From Protaetiibacter intestinalis (GTDB taxonomy: Bacteria; Actinomycetota; Actinomycetes; Actinomycetales; Microbacteriaceae): a stretch of DNA of 64,000 nucleotides. This document shows, piece by piece, positions 42,455-51,332 of the stretch; position 1 is the stretch's first letter, and the number at the start of each line of letters is the position of its first letter. The translations under genes and the position numbers were made by a program. Below the pieces are notes generated by a model. That model did no database searches, had not been told where the DNA came from, and worked only from the letters and a program-made list of their open reading frames with translations. The stretch spans positions 1,550,001 through 1,614,000 of the forward strand of contig NZ_CP032630.1 of the NCBI RefSeq assembly GCF_003627075.1, written 5' to 3'.

Positions 42455-45400
42455 CTAGCTGGAGCAGTAGACCTCGAGCTCGGATAGGGCCGTCTCAGCC
42501 ACATAGAGATCGACGCTCGAAAGCAGCTCGAGGACATTTGGGCTCGCCGCGGTCTTGCTGAGGCCGGGCTGCGCCAAGACGATGGTGAGGCGAGGGCGAA
42601 GGTAGGCCGCACGTTCGCTTAGCCGGACGAGGTCCTCGATCGTGCCGTGGATGAGGCCGCTCCGACCGCGTTTGGCTCGGTTTCGTTCGCGGCGGATCAG
42701 CTGAGCCACCATGTGCCCGACGTTCCGACGCCACCCAGCCGATCGCTGTCCTTGCCCAGCAAGCTCATAGAGATCATCGAGCCGAGCGCCCGGTGTGTCC
42801 GCGCTCGAAAACTTGCAGTGAACCAGGCGGACAACGAGGGCATCGTCGACCTCTCGAACAGCCACGATGTCCGCGATCTCGCCCGGGCCGTCATCGTCGA
42901 CCACGATGTCCCAATCTGCCTCTAGCAGCTGAGCAACCATCCTGCCTTGAACGGTTGCCGGGTTGCGGTCTGAGCCCCAGGATTCCTTTCGGATGTCCAC
43001 GTCCACCCAATCCATCGCCGTCAGGCGATCGAGGGGGAAAGCCGGAAGCACGCGATTCGGCTGCAAAAGAAGGCCCGGCGGTTCGATGATCGCGTCTCTC
43101 TCGAGCAGCACCCGCAAACCGTAGGGCCGAACAAGTTCAGAGAGCGGTGTAGATGCCCGTGTGCGATGCACGCTCACCTCTTGATCGCCTCGCTCAGGTT
43201 GGAACGACAGGCCGGCATCGGTGATGCGGAGTGAGTAGTTCGCTCGCCATGCGTCGCAAGACACGTAGATGCGTCGCTCGGACAATGAGATCTCGTCGCC
43301 GAGCACAAGGTCAACTTCGGAGAAGTCGACAGTCGACCCGCTGAACTCCACTCCGGCGTCCTCGAGGATCTCCGACAGGCGATGCGGGACCTCAACCGCG
43401 AGCGGTCGGAGCGCCGGCCAGTTGGTCAAAGCCACGGGACGAATGAAGCCGGCGAGGATGTGATCGACGTCGATCGATTCGTCGACGATCTTCGGCCCCA
43501 CGACGTCGCACCATTTCACCCACTCCCGGATATCGGAAGCTGTCCGATGACTCCACACCCGGCCTTTCAATGAACCGGCGATCGAGAACGGCTTTCCCTC
43601 GAGGAATCCGGTCCCTGCGATATGTGTCTGGCTCTTTGTCTGGGCTTCGGCCGCGGGGAAGGCTTCCGTCACATCGCTTCCCACGTAGCTGGTGTACCGA
43701 CGGCTCCGACTGCGCGCGTCGAGTAGCCCTATGTTGTTGGGCGTAAGGCGCTGAACCTGATCGAAGACGCGGTAGACGTCCTCCCCGCGCAGAGGATGTG
43801 CTTCTGCATCTCCTGAGATCGCTCGTGCCAGGTCCTCGTGGACGGAATCGTTGTCGGAACTGTTGATGTAGAGGAGCCCGCGTTCGGAATCCCAGTACAC
43901 GACGTAGAGGTGATGTTCGAGAGCATCCACGCCCGACACGTCGCCCCATCGTGGAGTTACGCTCTTGCGAGTCACAAACCAGAGGACGTGATCGCGTTGG
44001 CTGGTCGGTACGGGATAGGTGAGAAGATCGTCCTCGCCGAACACGTCGAGTACCCGCTCGGGACGCCAGGTGAGTGCGCCCACGTGATAGACGACAGTGC
44101 TCATCGCTGGCGTCAGCGAATGGATCGAGACCTCGTCGGGGAGGCTGCTGAACGCCTTCGTGAACTCGTCGAGCTCCGCGCGGTCTTCCACGGCTTGGTT
44201 ACTGAGGTCCTCGACGAGGAGGTTCCAGTCCGCATCCTCGGCATAGAGTCGTCGGAGCGCTTCATCTTGTCGGACCTCGCTGCGAGCCGCGACAACGGTC
44301 GCCTGGCCAACGTTCTCGGTGCCGTTGCGCGCAAAACGCCCGATGAACTGCAGTGTTATCCCGAGGCTTCGATGCTGGTCGTGAAGCGCCGCGATCTTGA
44401 GTTGCGGGAGGTCGAAGCCCTCGCCGAACATGTCGACACACACCAGAATCCGTGACTTGCGCTCCTTGAGGGCATCGAGTGCATCCGCAAGTCGACGCTT
44501 TCCGAGCTGTGAGTGGGCGAGCACGGGGGCGTATTCGGGAGCCCGTTGCGCGTAGATTGACTGCACCTCCTCGGCGCGCCGGATCGACTTTGCTCGAGCC
44601 ATGACCAGGTGATCCAACCCGTCTGCATGGTCCGCCCGCAGCTGTTCGATCGCCGCAACGGCGATCGCCTGGTCAGGCTCGAGCAGGTCGAGCACTGAGC
44701 GATAGCGGATGGTCGAGAAGTACCCCTGCTTCTGCGCTTCCCTCAATGGGAAGGCATAGATCATGCTGCCCCCGAGGTGCTGTCCGTCGGTTCGATGCGG
44801 AGTTGCTGTGAACTGAATCACTGGGCGCGGTGCAAAGGAATCACGTACTTGCCGCCATGTCTCAGCGGCCACATGGTGTGCCTCGTCGATGAAGAGGTGG
44901 GTGAACCGTTCGAGAAAGCGCGATCGGACGCTCTTCTCGGTGTAGGCAAGTGCATTAGGTGTCGAAATCACCACGTTGCAGCAGTCGGCGAAGCGATCCG
45001 CGTCTTCTGGGCCCGTCAACGCGCCGCTGAGGCGACCTACCACGGGCATCAGTAGCCCTGGATCAACAAGGCCCAACTGGCGCAACACTCCAAGTCGTTC
45101 GAACTTCGTTGCGAGCTGGTCGCGAAGAGCGTCGGATGGGACGAGAACCAGTAGCTTTTCGATGCGCGCCGAGAGCATGGCCGCGACCATGGTGTCGGTC
45201 TTGCCGGTGCCGGTCGGCATGACGACCGTCGCTGGGTGACGTGGATCGGTGGTCCAATAGCCGTGCAGAGAATGGACGGCGCCGGCCTGCGGTCGGCGGA
45301 GCCCTGGAGCGCCCTTGTCCTCTTCGCGGAAGAGCAGCCCGGCAGGCCACGACTCAAGCACCTGTTGGGCTGTCGTTGGCGGGGCGTCGGCGAGTGCGCT

Positions 45401-45499
45401 CTCTTTCCCGGGGAGGAACTGACGAGCTCTCCACTTAGGCCCGGTGTGTTCTTGCGCATAGGCGAACTCGTCATCGACGGACAACGGTTCGGGCTCCAT
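42455..45499 (-). CDS. SF2 (DEAD/DEAH) helicase with putative PD-(D/E)xK-like C-terminus
   Basis: A 1014-aa protein. Walker A VVMPTGTGKTDTM (about residue 95), motif Ia LVLVPSDALRDQL, DEAH box LFIDEAHHVAAET (about 205), motif III FTATPHRTDG, motif VI FIGRFARNG. The middle region (about 500-850) is unassigned. Near the C-terminus GEIADIVAVREVDDALVVRLVHCKFSS (about 885) has the acidic-beta-strand-xxK layout of restriction-type nucleases, followed by RLDDLYELAGQGQRS. ATG 45499 has GGAGGA 6 nt upstream; the frame extends upstream only to a TTG. It is likely a stand-alone restriction or anti-phage enzyme; this is inference from domains and island context. Confidence 0.85.
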   Translation of the reverse strand: MEPEPLSVDDEFAYAQEHTGPKWRARQFLPGKESALADAPPTTAQQVLESWPAGLLFREEDKGAPGLRRPQAGAVHSLHGYWTTDPRHPATVVMPTGTGKTDTMVAAMLSARIEKLLVLVPSDALRDQLATKFERLGVLRQLGLVDPGLLMPVVGRLSGALTGPEDADRFADCCNVVISTPNALAYTEKSVRSRFLERFTHLFIDEAHHVAAETWRQVRDSFAPRPVIQFTATPHRTDGQHLGGSMIYAFPLREAQKQGYFSTIRYRSVLDLLEPDQAIAVAAIEQLRADHADGLDHLVMARAKSIRRAEEVQSIYAQRAPEYAPVLAHSQLGKRRLADALDALKERKSRILVCVDMFGEGFDLPQLKIAALHDQHRSLGITLQFIGRFARNGTENVGQATVVAARSEVRQDEALRRLYAEDADWNLLVEDLSNQAVEDRAELDEFTKAFSSLPDEVSIHSLTPAMSTVVYHVGALTWRPERVLDVFGEDDLLTYPVPTSQRDHVLWFVTRKSVTPRWGDVSGVDALEHHLYVVYWDSERGLLYINSSDNDSVHEDLARAISGDAEAHPLRGEDVYRVFDQVQRLTPNNIGLLDARSRSRRYTSYVGSDVTEAFPAAEAQTKSQTHIAGTGFLEGKPFSIAGSLKGRVWSHRTASDIREWVKWCDVVGPKIVDESIDVDHILAGFIRPVALTNWPALRPLAVEVPHRLSEILEDAGVEFSGSTVDFSEVDLVLGDEISLSERRIYVSCDAWRANYSLRITDAGLSFQPERGDQEVSVHRTRASTPLSELVRPYGLRVLLERDAIIEPPGLLLQPNRVLPAFPLDRLTAMDWVDVDIRKESWGSDRNPATVQGRMVAQLLEADWDIVVDDDGPGEIADIVAVREVDDALVVRLVHCKFSSADTPGARLDDLYELAGQGQRSAGWRRNVGHMVAQLIRRERNRAKRGRSGLIHGTIEDLVRLSERAAYLRPRLTIVLAQPGLSKTAASPNVLELLSSVDLYVAETALSELEVYCSS

Positions 45500-45551
45500 C
45501 GCGTTCCTCCTGGCGACGAGTCTGGCGTGCGTCGCCACCAACCAGCAGATC

Positions 45552-45580
45552 TTCGTGACCCCCGATTAGGGGGTGACGAA
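45552..45580. promoter_or_regulatory. 29-bp inverted repeat upstream of helicase gene
   Basis: TTCGTGACCCCC-gatta-GGGGGTGACGAA: 12-bp arms with one mismatch, 53 nt before the helicase start. It may be an operator or a structured leader. The rest of the AT-rich gap 45500-45719 probably holds divergent promoters; TATACT at 45662-45667 is the best -10 box for the toxin-antitoxin pair. Confidence 0.45.
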
Positions 45581-45719
45581 CCCAGTCAAGCGACATAGAC
45601 TGAACAGAAAAACCGACATAACAGCGACAAACTTACGAACGATCTCACGGCAAGAATCTTCTATACTCAGCGAACCGCTCAATTACAGACGCACTGACAA
45701 CTAGCACAAGAAGATCATC

Positions 45720-46103
45720 ATGGCGAAGGCAAATACCCTCTCAACTCCTACTCGCACTACGGCGCACGGACGTTCCATCGGCAACGAGATCGGTGACGTC
45801 CTGAGGACTCTGACTAAGGCGCTTGGCAAGCAGGCTGTGGCGGCCATCGTGGCCAAAGACGTCCGCACGGTCGAGCGCTGGCTCGCCCAGAAGAACCTCA
45901 GCGTTGGAATGAACGCGGAGCGGATCCTCCGGGACACCTTTCAGATCTACGAGATCCTTGCCGAGAACGATAGTGACCACACAGTTCGAGCTTGGTTCCT
46001 GGGGATGAACCCCGCGCTGGGGGACCGTGCTCCCATCGAACTGCTTGTTGAGGGTCGCGCAAGGGCCGTGGTTGCCGCGGCGCGATCCTTCGCGGATGCC
46101 TGA
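45720..46103 (+). CDS. DUF2384 (Xre/MbcA/ParS-type) antitoxin
   Basis: A 127-aa protein. An Xre-like HTH occupies the middle (IVAKDVRTVERWLAQ). The C-terminal DUF2384 toxin-binding region reads ARAWFLG-type VRAWFLGMNPALGDRAPIELL. It neutralises the RES toxin encoded next and should repress its own promoter. It overlaps the toxin gene by 8 nt. Confidence 0.92.
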   Translation: MAKANTLSTPTRTTAHGRSIGNEIGDVLRTLTKALGKQAVAAIVAKDVRTVERWLAQKNLSVGMNAERILRDTFQIYEILAENDSDHTVRAWFLGMNPALGDRAPIELLVEGRARAVVAAARSFADA

Positions 46104-46770
46104 GGCTCTCGCACCTGCGGTCGTGACCGCACCGAGCCTTCTTTACCGGGTAGGCAAGTCCGAGGGCCCCATCCATTTCTCGCATCTCGACCCGATCGCC
46201 GCCGAGTTGCCCGATGTTGGCAATCGCTTCGACGTGCTCGGGGCAGGGGTCATGTATGCGTCGACAGAACAGGTAGGGGCGTACAAGGAAACCATCGCCT
46301 TTGCGCGTCCGTCGGCCTCGAGCCATCTCTACGGGCCCCTCAAAGACGAGCACTACATGAACGCCGGCAACCTGCCGGCTGACTGGAGAGCTCGTCGCCG
46401 CCTGCTTGCCTTTGCGCTGGAAGACGACCTTCCATTCATTGATCTTGAAGCAGACGAGACGCTCTCCTATCTCACCGAAGCAATGGCGGAAACGCTTCAC
46501 GCGCTCGAGATCGAGCTGCTGGACCAGTCCGTCGTCCGGGGTCCCAACCGGATCCTCACTCGGGCCATCGCCTCCCACATCTACACCGCGGTTGACTCCA
46601 ACGATGAGGCGCTCTACTCGGGTATTCGATACGCCTCTCGGTTCGGCAGCCATGAAGCATGGGCAATCTTTGAAGGAGTCCGCGTGGAACCCAAATCGTT
46701 CGGATCCATCGAAGCGAATGACCCGTATCTCCGTGCCGCATGTCGAGCGATGAACGTCACGGTCCACTAG
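46096..46770 (+). CDS. RES-domain toxin
   Basis: A 224-aa toxin with the RES features: Arg in LLYRVGKSEGPIHFS, Tyr-rich GAGVMYASTEQVGAYKETIA (with the Glu), and a later Ser. RES toxins such as MbcT degrade NAD+ by phosphorolysis or hydrolysis, while ParT modifies PRPP synthetase; which one applies here is not known. ATG 46096 lies inside the antitoxin gene. Confidence 0.9.
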   Translation: MPEALAPAVVTAPSLLYRVGKSEGPIHFSHLDPIAAELPDVGNRFDVLGAGVMYASTEQVGAYKETIAFARPSASSHLYGPLKDEHYMNAGNLPADWRARRRLLAFALEDDLPFIDLEADETLSYLTEAMAETLHALEIELLDQSVVRGPNRILTRAIASHIYTAVDSNDEALYSGIRYASRFGSHEAWAIFEGVRVEPKSFGSIEANDPYLRAACRAMNVTVH

Positions 46771-46806
46771 TGGCTCGAGACCTCTGAGTACCGGGCATCG
46801 TAGCGG

Positions 46807-47043
46807 TCAAGCCCGCACCACCCGGCCCCTCAGCGCGTAGAGCCGCTCCGACACTGCATCGAGGTCGTCCTCGAACAGTTCTGCGTAGACGTCGAGCGTC
46901 ATCGCGGCCGAGGCCTGTCCCATCATGCGCTGTACCGCCTTTGGGGTGGCGCCGGCCGAGATCGCCAGACTCGCGGCCGTGTGGCGAAGGTCGTGGGGTG
47001 CGACGTGCGGGAATGTTGGATCCGTCACTCGCGCGCCGGCCAC
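46807..47043 (-). pseudogene. Tyrosine-integrase C-terminal remnant
   Basis: 78 residues of the catalytic end of a tyrosine recombinase: HDLRHTAASLAISAGA (Arg-His) and the nucleophile Tyr in TLDVYAELF. The His normally found in the GH pair is Gln here (MGQASAAM). The N-terminal domain and first catalytic Arg are missing; an in-frame TAG lies just upstream. It ends 61 bp from the right-hand att repeat and probably derives from the enzyme that inserted the island. Confidence 0.85.
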
Positions 47044-47103
47044 CGCGAACTACACCACGTTAAGGGGCACTGTTCCAGTGCACCGCGAGATGAACGGCTG
47101 AGC

Positions 47104-47125
47104 TTCGATTCCCTCACTCGCCACG
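47104..47125. other. attR-like site
   Basis: TTCGATTCCCTCACTCGCCACG differs from the tRNA-Tyr 3' end by one base (A to T in the T-loop). It marks the right edge of the island. Confidence 0.85.
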
Positions 47126-47130
47126 ACTGT

Positions 47131-47152
47131 GAGCCCCGCTTCGGCGGGGCTC
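47131..47152 (+). terminator. Displaced native tRNA-Tyr terminator
   Basis: GAGCCCCGC-ttcg-GCGGGGCTC is a perfect 9-bp stem with a stable UUCG-type loop, followed by TTCTC. It lies 5 nt beyond the right att copy, where the tRNA terminator would have been before the island inserted. Confidence 0.75.
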
Positions 47153-47166
47153 TTCTCGTCGGTCGC

Positions 47167-48326
47167 TCAGTCGGCGGGGGAGAGGCGCGTCGCGAGTTCG
47201 GCGCCCGCGCGGCGCAGCCACCGGGACGGGTCGGCGATCGCGGCGTCGGTGCCGCCGGCGAGGGCGCTGAGCGAGATCGCGGGGGTGCCGGGCGGTTCGG
47301 CGTCGACGCGGCCGGCGACGATCGCGGCCGGGACCCCGGCGGCGCGCGCCCGGGCGAGCACGAGGGCGGGCGCCTTGCCCGCGGCGGACTGCGCGTCGTA
47401 GCTGCCCTCGCCCGTGATGACGAGCGCGGCATCCCGCAGCGCCTCGTCGAGCCCCCCACGTCGGCGATGTACTCGGCGCCGCGCTCGAGCCGCGCACCCC
47501 AGGCGAGCAGGGCGGATGCGGTGCCGCCCGCCGCGCCCGAGCCCGGCACCGCGGGGTCGATGCCGGTGAGCCGCGCCCAGCGCGCGAGGGCCGCCTCGAT
47601 GCGCTGCACCTCGTCGGGGGTCGCGCCCTTCTGCGGGGCGAAGACGCGGGCGGCGCCGTGCGGTCCGAGCAGCGGCGAGTCGACGTCGCTCAGCACGAGC
47701 ACCCCGCCGGGCGGCGGCGGGCGCAGGCCCGCGAGGTCGACCCCGGCGAGCGTCTCGAGGCCGCGGGCGCCGCGCGGGATCGGGCGGCCCGCGGCGTCGA
47801 GCAGCCGGGCGCCGAGGGCCTGCAGCGCCCCGGCCCCGCCATCCGACGACGCGCTGCCGCCGAGCGCGAGCAGCAGCCGCTCGGCGCCGTGGTCGAGCGC
47901 GGCGGCGATCGCCTCGCCGAAGCCGACGGTGCCGGCGTCGAGTGCCCGCAGCGGCCCCTCGACGCGCTCGAGCCCGGAGGTGGCGGCGAGCTCGACGAAC
48001 CCGCACGCGGGCGCCTCCGCCGTGGCGGGCAGCAGCAGCCAGCTCGACTCGAGCGGCGCCCCCACGGGACCCTCGACGCGCACCGGGATGCGGCGGGCGC
48101 CGGGCACGCGTGCCGCGACCGCATCGAGGGTGCCCTCGCCGCCGTCGGCCATCGGCATCCGCACCAGCTCGTCGTGCGGGCGCACGCTCGACCAACCCTC
48201 GGCGATCGCCTCGGCGGCGCCGGCGGCGCGGATGCTGCCCTTGAAGCTGTCGGGTGCGACGAGCACGCGGAGCCGCCCGCCGGAGGGCGTTCCCGTCCGG
48301 GCGTCAGGCGTCGGCGCGATCCGCAT
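47167..48326 (-). pseudogene. Glycerate kinase, frameshifted
   Basis: The N-terminal part starts at ATG 48326 and reads LRVLVAPDSFKGS, MADGGEGTLDAV, LGGSASSDGGAGALQALGARL. The matching C-terminal part LDEALRDAALVITGEGSYDAQSAAGKAPALVLARA and PADIVAGR-like AIVAGRVDAEPPG is in another frame ending at 47167. The frame breaks at a run of six C (47452-47457); one extra base would restore DVGGLDEAL. Family: garK-type 2-glycerate kinase. Either a real loss of function or a homopolymer sequencing error. Last gene of the MFS-dehydrogenase-kinase operon. Confidence 0.85.
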
Positions 48327-49224
48327 CGAAGACCAGGTTAAGCGGCGGCTCGCCCGCGCGCAGCCGCCGCAGCTGCTCGAGCACGACGCGGTCGATGCGG
48401 GCGTCCATGGCGTCGGTGTCGCCGCCGAGGTGCGGAGTGATGAGGACGCCGGGCGCCGTCCACAGCGGATGCCCGGGGGGCAGCGGCTCGGGGTCGGTGA
48501 CGTCGAGGGCCGCGACGATGCGGCCACGGGTGAGTTCGCCGAGGAGGGCGTCGGTGTCGACGATCTCGCCCCGGGAGACGTTGACGAGGAGGGCGCCGTC
48601 GGGAAGGGCGGCGAGCAGCCGGGCGTCGACGAGGTGCCGGGTCTCGGCCGTGAGCGGCACCGCGACGATCGCCACGTCGGCATCCGGCAGCAGCGCGGGC
48701 AGTTCGTCGATCCCGTGCACATCGGCGCGGGCCGTGCGCGCGACCCGCACGAGCTCCACCCCGAACGGCTCGAGTCGCCGCGAGATCTCGGCGCCCACCC
48801 CGCCGACCCCGACGAGCACGACGCGCTTGCCGGCGAGCCCGGGCCGACGTCGGTGCGCCCAGCGCCCCTCCGCGGCGTCGCGCACCGCCGCGGGGATGCC
48901 GCGCAGCGCCGCGAGCGTCAGCGCGAGCGCCAGCTCGGCGGTCGAGCTCTCGTGCACCTCGAGCGCGTTGCAGTACGTGATGCCCGCCGGGAGGTGCTCG
49001 GCGACGCCGTCGTAGCCGAGGGTCTGGCTCTGGACGAGCGCGACGGGGAGCCCGTTCAGCCGCCCCAGCTCGGCCGCGGGGATCATGTACGGCAGCACGA
49101 GCAGGTCTGCGGGCCCGGGGAACGGCGCATCCGTGCCGAGCGTCCACACCGTCGCCGCCGTGTCGCCGAGCTGCGGGGCGAGGCGCGTCCGCATCGCCTC
49201 GCTCGGGAGGACGACGGAGGTCAC
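48304..49224 (-). CDS. D-isomer-specific 2-hydroxyacid dehydrogenase
   Basis: A 306-aa NAD(P)-dependent oxidoreductase. Rossmann motif VVLVGVGGVGAEISRRL, then LVNVSRGEIVDTDALL (catalytic Arg region), ALDVTDPEPLPPGHPLW (Glu) and ITPHLGGDT (His). It likely reduces a 2-oxoacid such as hydroxypyruvate or tartronate semialdehyde, feeding glycerate kinase. GTG 49224 overlaps the MFS stop. Confidence 0.9.
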   Translation of the reverse strand: MTSVVLPSEAMRTRLAPQLGDTAATVWTLGTDAPFPGPADLLVLPYMIPAAELGRLNGLPVALVQSQTLGYDGVAEHLPAGITYCNALEVHESSTAELALALTLAALRGIPAAVRDAAEGRWAHRRRPGLAGKRVVLVGVGGVGAEISRRLEPFGVELVRVARTARADVHGIDELPALLPDADVAIVAVPLTAETRHLVDARLLAALPDGALLVNVSRGEIVDTDALLGELTRGRIVAALDVTDPEPLPPGHPLWTAPGVLITPHLGGDTDAMDARIDRVVLEQLRRLRAGEPPLNLVFDADRADA

Positions 49225-50522
49225 TCGACCGGCTCGGCGTCGGCGGCCTTCGACTCCTCGACGAGCTGACCGGGGGCGTACTCGCGCCGCACCCCGAAGG
49301 TGATGAGCAGCCCGAGCAGCGACATCACGACGAGGAACAGCATGAGGTAGTGCCAGTCGGTGAGGTCGACGAGGCCGCCGAGCGCCGCCGGCCCCGCCGA
49401 GGAGCCCACCGCCTGCGCCACGGCGAAGATGCCGGTGTAGACGCCGATGAGCCGTTGCGAGGGGGCGAGGTTCCACAGCATGACCGCGGCGTTGGCGGCG
49501 AACCCGGCGAACCCGGCGGCGGCGATGAGGATGCCGACGAGGGTCGCGGTGAGCGAGTCGTTGAAGAGGAAGGCGACGAGCGCGCCGAGGGCGAACACGA
49601 CGATGCCGATGCGCATGACCCGCCGCCGGCCGAAGCGGTCCGAGACGATCGCGACGGGGATGATCACGAGCAGGAACGCGACGCTCGCGGGCAGGGTGAG
49701 GCCTCCCGCCTCGCCGCGCGTCAGCCCGAGCTGCTCGACGCCGTACAGGGTGAGCAGCGCACGCACCGCGGCCCAGGCCCCCCAGGTGACGACGATCGCG
49801 AGGATCATGAACAGCCGGCTGCGGTCGCGGTCGGTGAAGATGTCGCGGAAGACCGCGAAGAAGCCGGTGGTCTCGCGACCCTGGGCGGCATCCTCGTCGA
49901 GCACCGCGCGGTAGGCGACGGTGCGCGACTCGCGCAGCGTGAGCGCGAGGATCACGAAGCACACCACCATGACGCCGGCCGAGATCACGTAGGCGAGCTC
50001 GACGCTCCGGTCGACCACGAAGAGGCTCAGCAGCGCCGACACGATGATGGTGAGCCCGGAGGCGAAACGCCCGATCGCGTTCGCCTTGCTGCGGTGCTCG
50101 GGCGGCTGCTGGTCGGCGAGCAGGGCCTCGGCGATGGGCTTGAAGGAGTTGGCCGTCAGCGAGAACAGCACGATGACGACGATGAGGATCGGGAAGCTCG
50201 GCACGAGCGGGATGAGCACGAACAGCAGGGCGGCGACCGGCACCCCGACGAGGATGTACGGGGTGCGCCTCCCGAGGCGGCTGCGGGTGCGGTCGCTGAA
50301 GAACCCCATGAGCGGCTGCACGAAGATGCCGATGATGTTGTCGAGACCCATGATGAGGCCGATGAGGGCGACGCTCGTGGTGTAGCCCGCGAGGGTGACG
50401 GGCGTCTGCGAGTCGTGGAAGTTCCAGACCGTCTCCTGCGCGAACACGCCGAGCGCGACGATGAGGGCGAGGCGCAGCTGGAAGCGCCTCCGGGGAGTGC
50501 GGATGTCATGCGCAGTGGTCAC
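49221..50522 (-). CDS. MFS transporter
   Basis: A 433-aa permease with twelve helices. The loop 2-3 motif is GFFSDRTRSRLGRRTPYIL, as in sugar/glycoside-type (GPH or SLC45-like) carriers, and the equivalent in the second half is VSDRFGRRRVMRIG. It is the first gene of the operon with the dehydrogenase and kinase, divergent from rraA. GTG 50522 has GGAG upstream. Substrate unknown; probably a hydroxyacid or sugar acid. Confidence 0.88.
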   Translation of the reverse strand: MTTAHDIRTPRRRFQLRLALIVALGVFAQETVWNFHDSQTPVTLAGYTTSVALIGLIMGLDNIIGIFVQPLMGFFSDRTRSRLGRRTPYILVGVPVAALLFVLIPLVPSFPILIVVIVLFSLTANSFKPIAEALLADQQPPEHRSKANAIGRFASGLTIIVSALLSLFVVDRSVELAYVISAGVMVVCFVILALTLRESRTVAYRAVLDEDAAQGRETTGFFAVFRDIFTDRDRSRLFMILAIVVTWGAWAAVRALLTLYGVEQLGLTRGEAGGLTLPASVAFLLVIIPVAIVSDRFGRRRVMRIGIVVFALGALVAFLFNDSLTATLVGILIAAAGFAGFAANAAVMLWNLAPSQRLIGVYTGIFAVAQAVGSSAGPAALGGLVDLTDWHYLMLFLVVMSLLGLLITFGVRREYAPGQLVEESKAADAEPVE

Positions 50523-50582
50523 GTCGACTCCATTGTCAGCGGGATGGGCATCACCGTTTCGATGATGGGGCCAGATGCTAGC

Positions 50583-50598
50583 ATTTGATATTGCAAAT
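50583..50598. promoter_or_regulatory. GntR-type operator, copy 1
   Basis: ATTTGATATTGCAAAT, between the divergent MFS and RraA genes. It shares ATTTGNTATNGCAAAT with the copy at 52075-52090, and both lie beside the GntR gene. Confidence 0.6.
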
Positions 50599-50633
50599 AG
50601 TAAATGCGTCCCGCTACACGAAGGAGTGTCCCG

Positions 50634-51326
50634 ATGACCGGATCGCCCGCGCTCTCCGCGCCCGACCTCGACTACCTCCGCGGGGTCGACAGCCCCACGA
50701 TCGCCAACGCCCTCGAGCGGCTCCAACTGCGCGACCGCAGCGACGGCTACCTGGGCGGCTCGATCGGATGCGCCTTCCCCGAGCTCGGCACCATGGTCGG
50801 CGTCGCGCTCACCGTGACCGTCGACAACGCCGTCGGACGCCCCGCGCGGCAGGAGGGCTACTGGCAGCTCTGGGAGGCGCTCGAGCGCGCCGAGGGTCCT
50901 GTCGTCATCGTCATGAAGGATGCCAGCGGCACGCCCACCCGGCTCGCCTACGCGGGCGAGATCATGGTCACCCTCGCCAGCCGACTCGGCGCCGTCGGCA
51001 TCGTCACCGACGGGGCGTTGCGCGACCTGCCCGAGGTGCGGGCGCGCGGCTTCCACTACTTCATGCGGTATCCGGTCGTCTCGCACGCCAACTTCGAGCT
51101 CTCGAAGGTCGGCGACCCCGTCTTCCTCGACGGGCAGCTCGTGCGCACGGGCGACATCCTGCACGGCGACGCGAACGGGGTCGTCACCGTGCCGTGGGAG
51201 AGCCTGCCCGAGCTCCGCGACGCGGTCGCCGCCATCCAGGCCTCCGAGCGGCGCGACCTCGACTACATCGACGGGCCCGACTTCACCCTCGACGGCTACA
51301 AGAAGGTGCGCGGCTACGGCGGCTGA
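50634..51326 (+). CDS. RraA-family protein (aldolase/decarboxylase-like)
   Basis: A 230-aa protein of the RraA/HMG-aldolase fold. Motifs: DSPTIANALERL, then GEIMVTLASRLGAVGIVTDGALRDL and DANGVVTVPW. In catabolic contexts such proteins cleave 4-hydroxy-4-methyl-2-oxoglutarate-type compounds or decarboxylate oxaloacetate, rather than inhibit RNase E. GAAGGAG precedes ATG 50634. Confidence 0.88.
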   Translation: MTGSPALSAPDLDYLRGVDSPTIANALERLQLRDRSDGYLGGSIGCAFPELGTMVGVALTVTVDNAVGRPARQEGYWQLWEALERAEGPVVIVMKDASGTPTRLAYAGEIMVTLASRLGAVGIVTDGALRDLPEVRARGFHYFMRYPVVSHANFELSKVGDPVFLDGQLVRTGDILHGDANGVVTVPWESLPELRDAVAAIQASERRDLDYIDGPDFTLDGYKKVRGYGG

Positions 51327-51332
51327 GCCGCG

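Larger units (their letters stand above)
42328..47125. mobile_element. 4.8-kb tRNA-Tyr genomic island (mini defence island)
   Basis: Flanked by 22-bp direct repeats from the tRNA 3' end. By eye its GC is clearly lower and its codon use more varied than both flanks. It contains a helicase-nuclease-like gene, a DUF2384/RES toxin-antitoxin pair and an integrase remnant. No replication or transfer genes remain, so it is probably immobile by itself. Confidence 0.85.

Noticed and set aside
47067..47081. Palindrome GCACTGTTCCAGTGC near the right edge of the island as a second att core
   Set aside because: It has no partner at the left edge; the 22-bp tRNA-derived repeat explains the boundary better.
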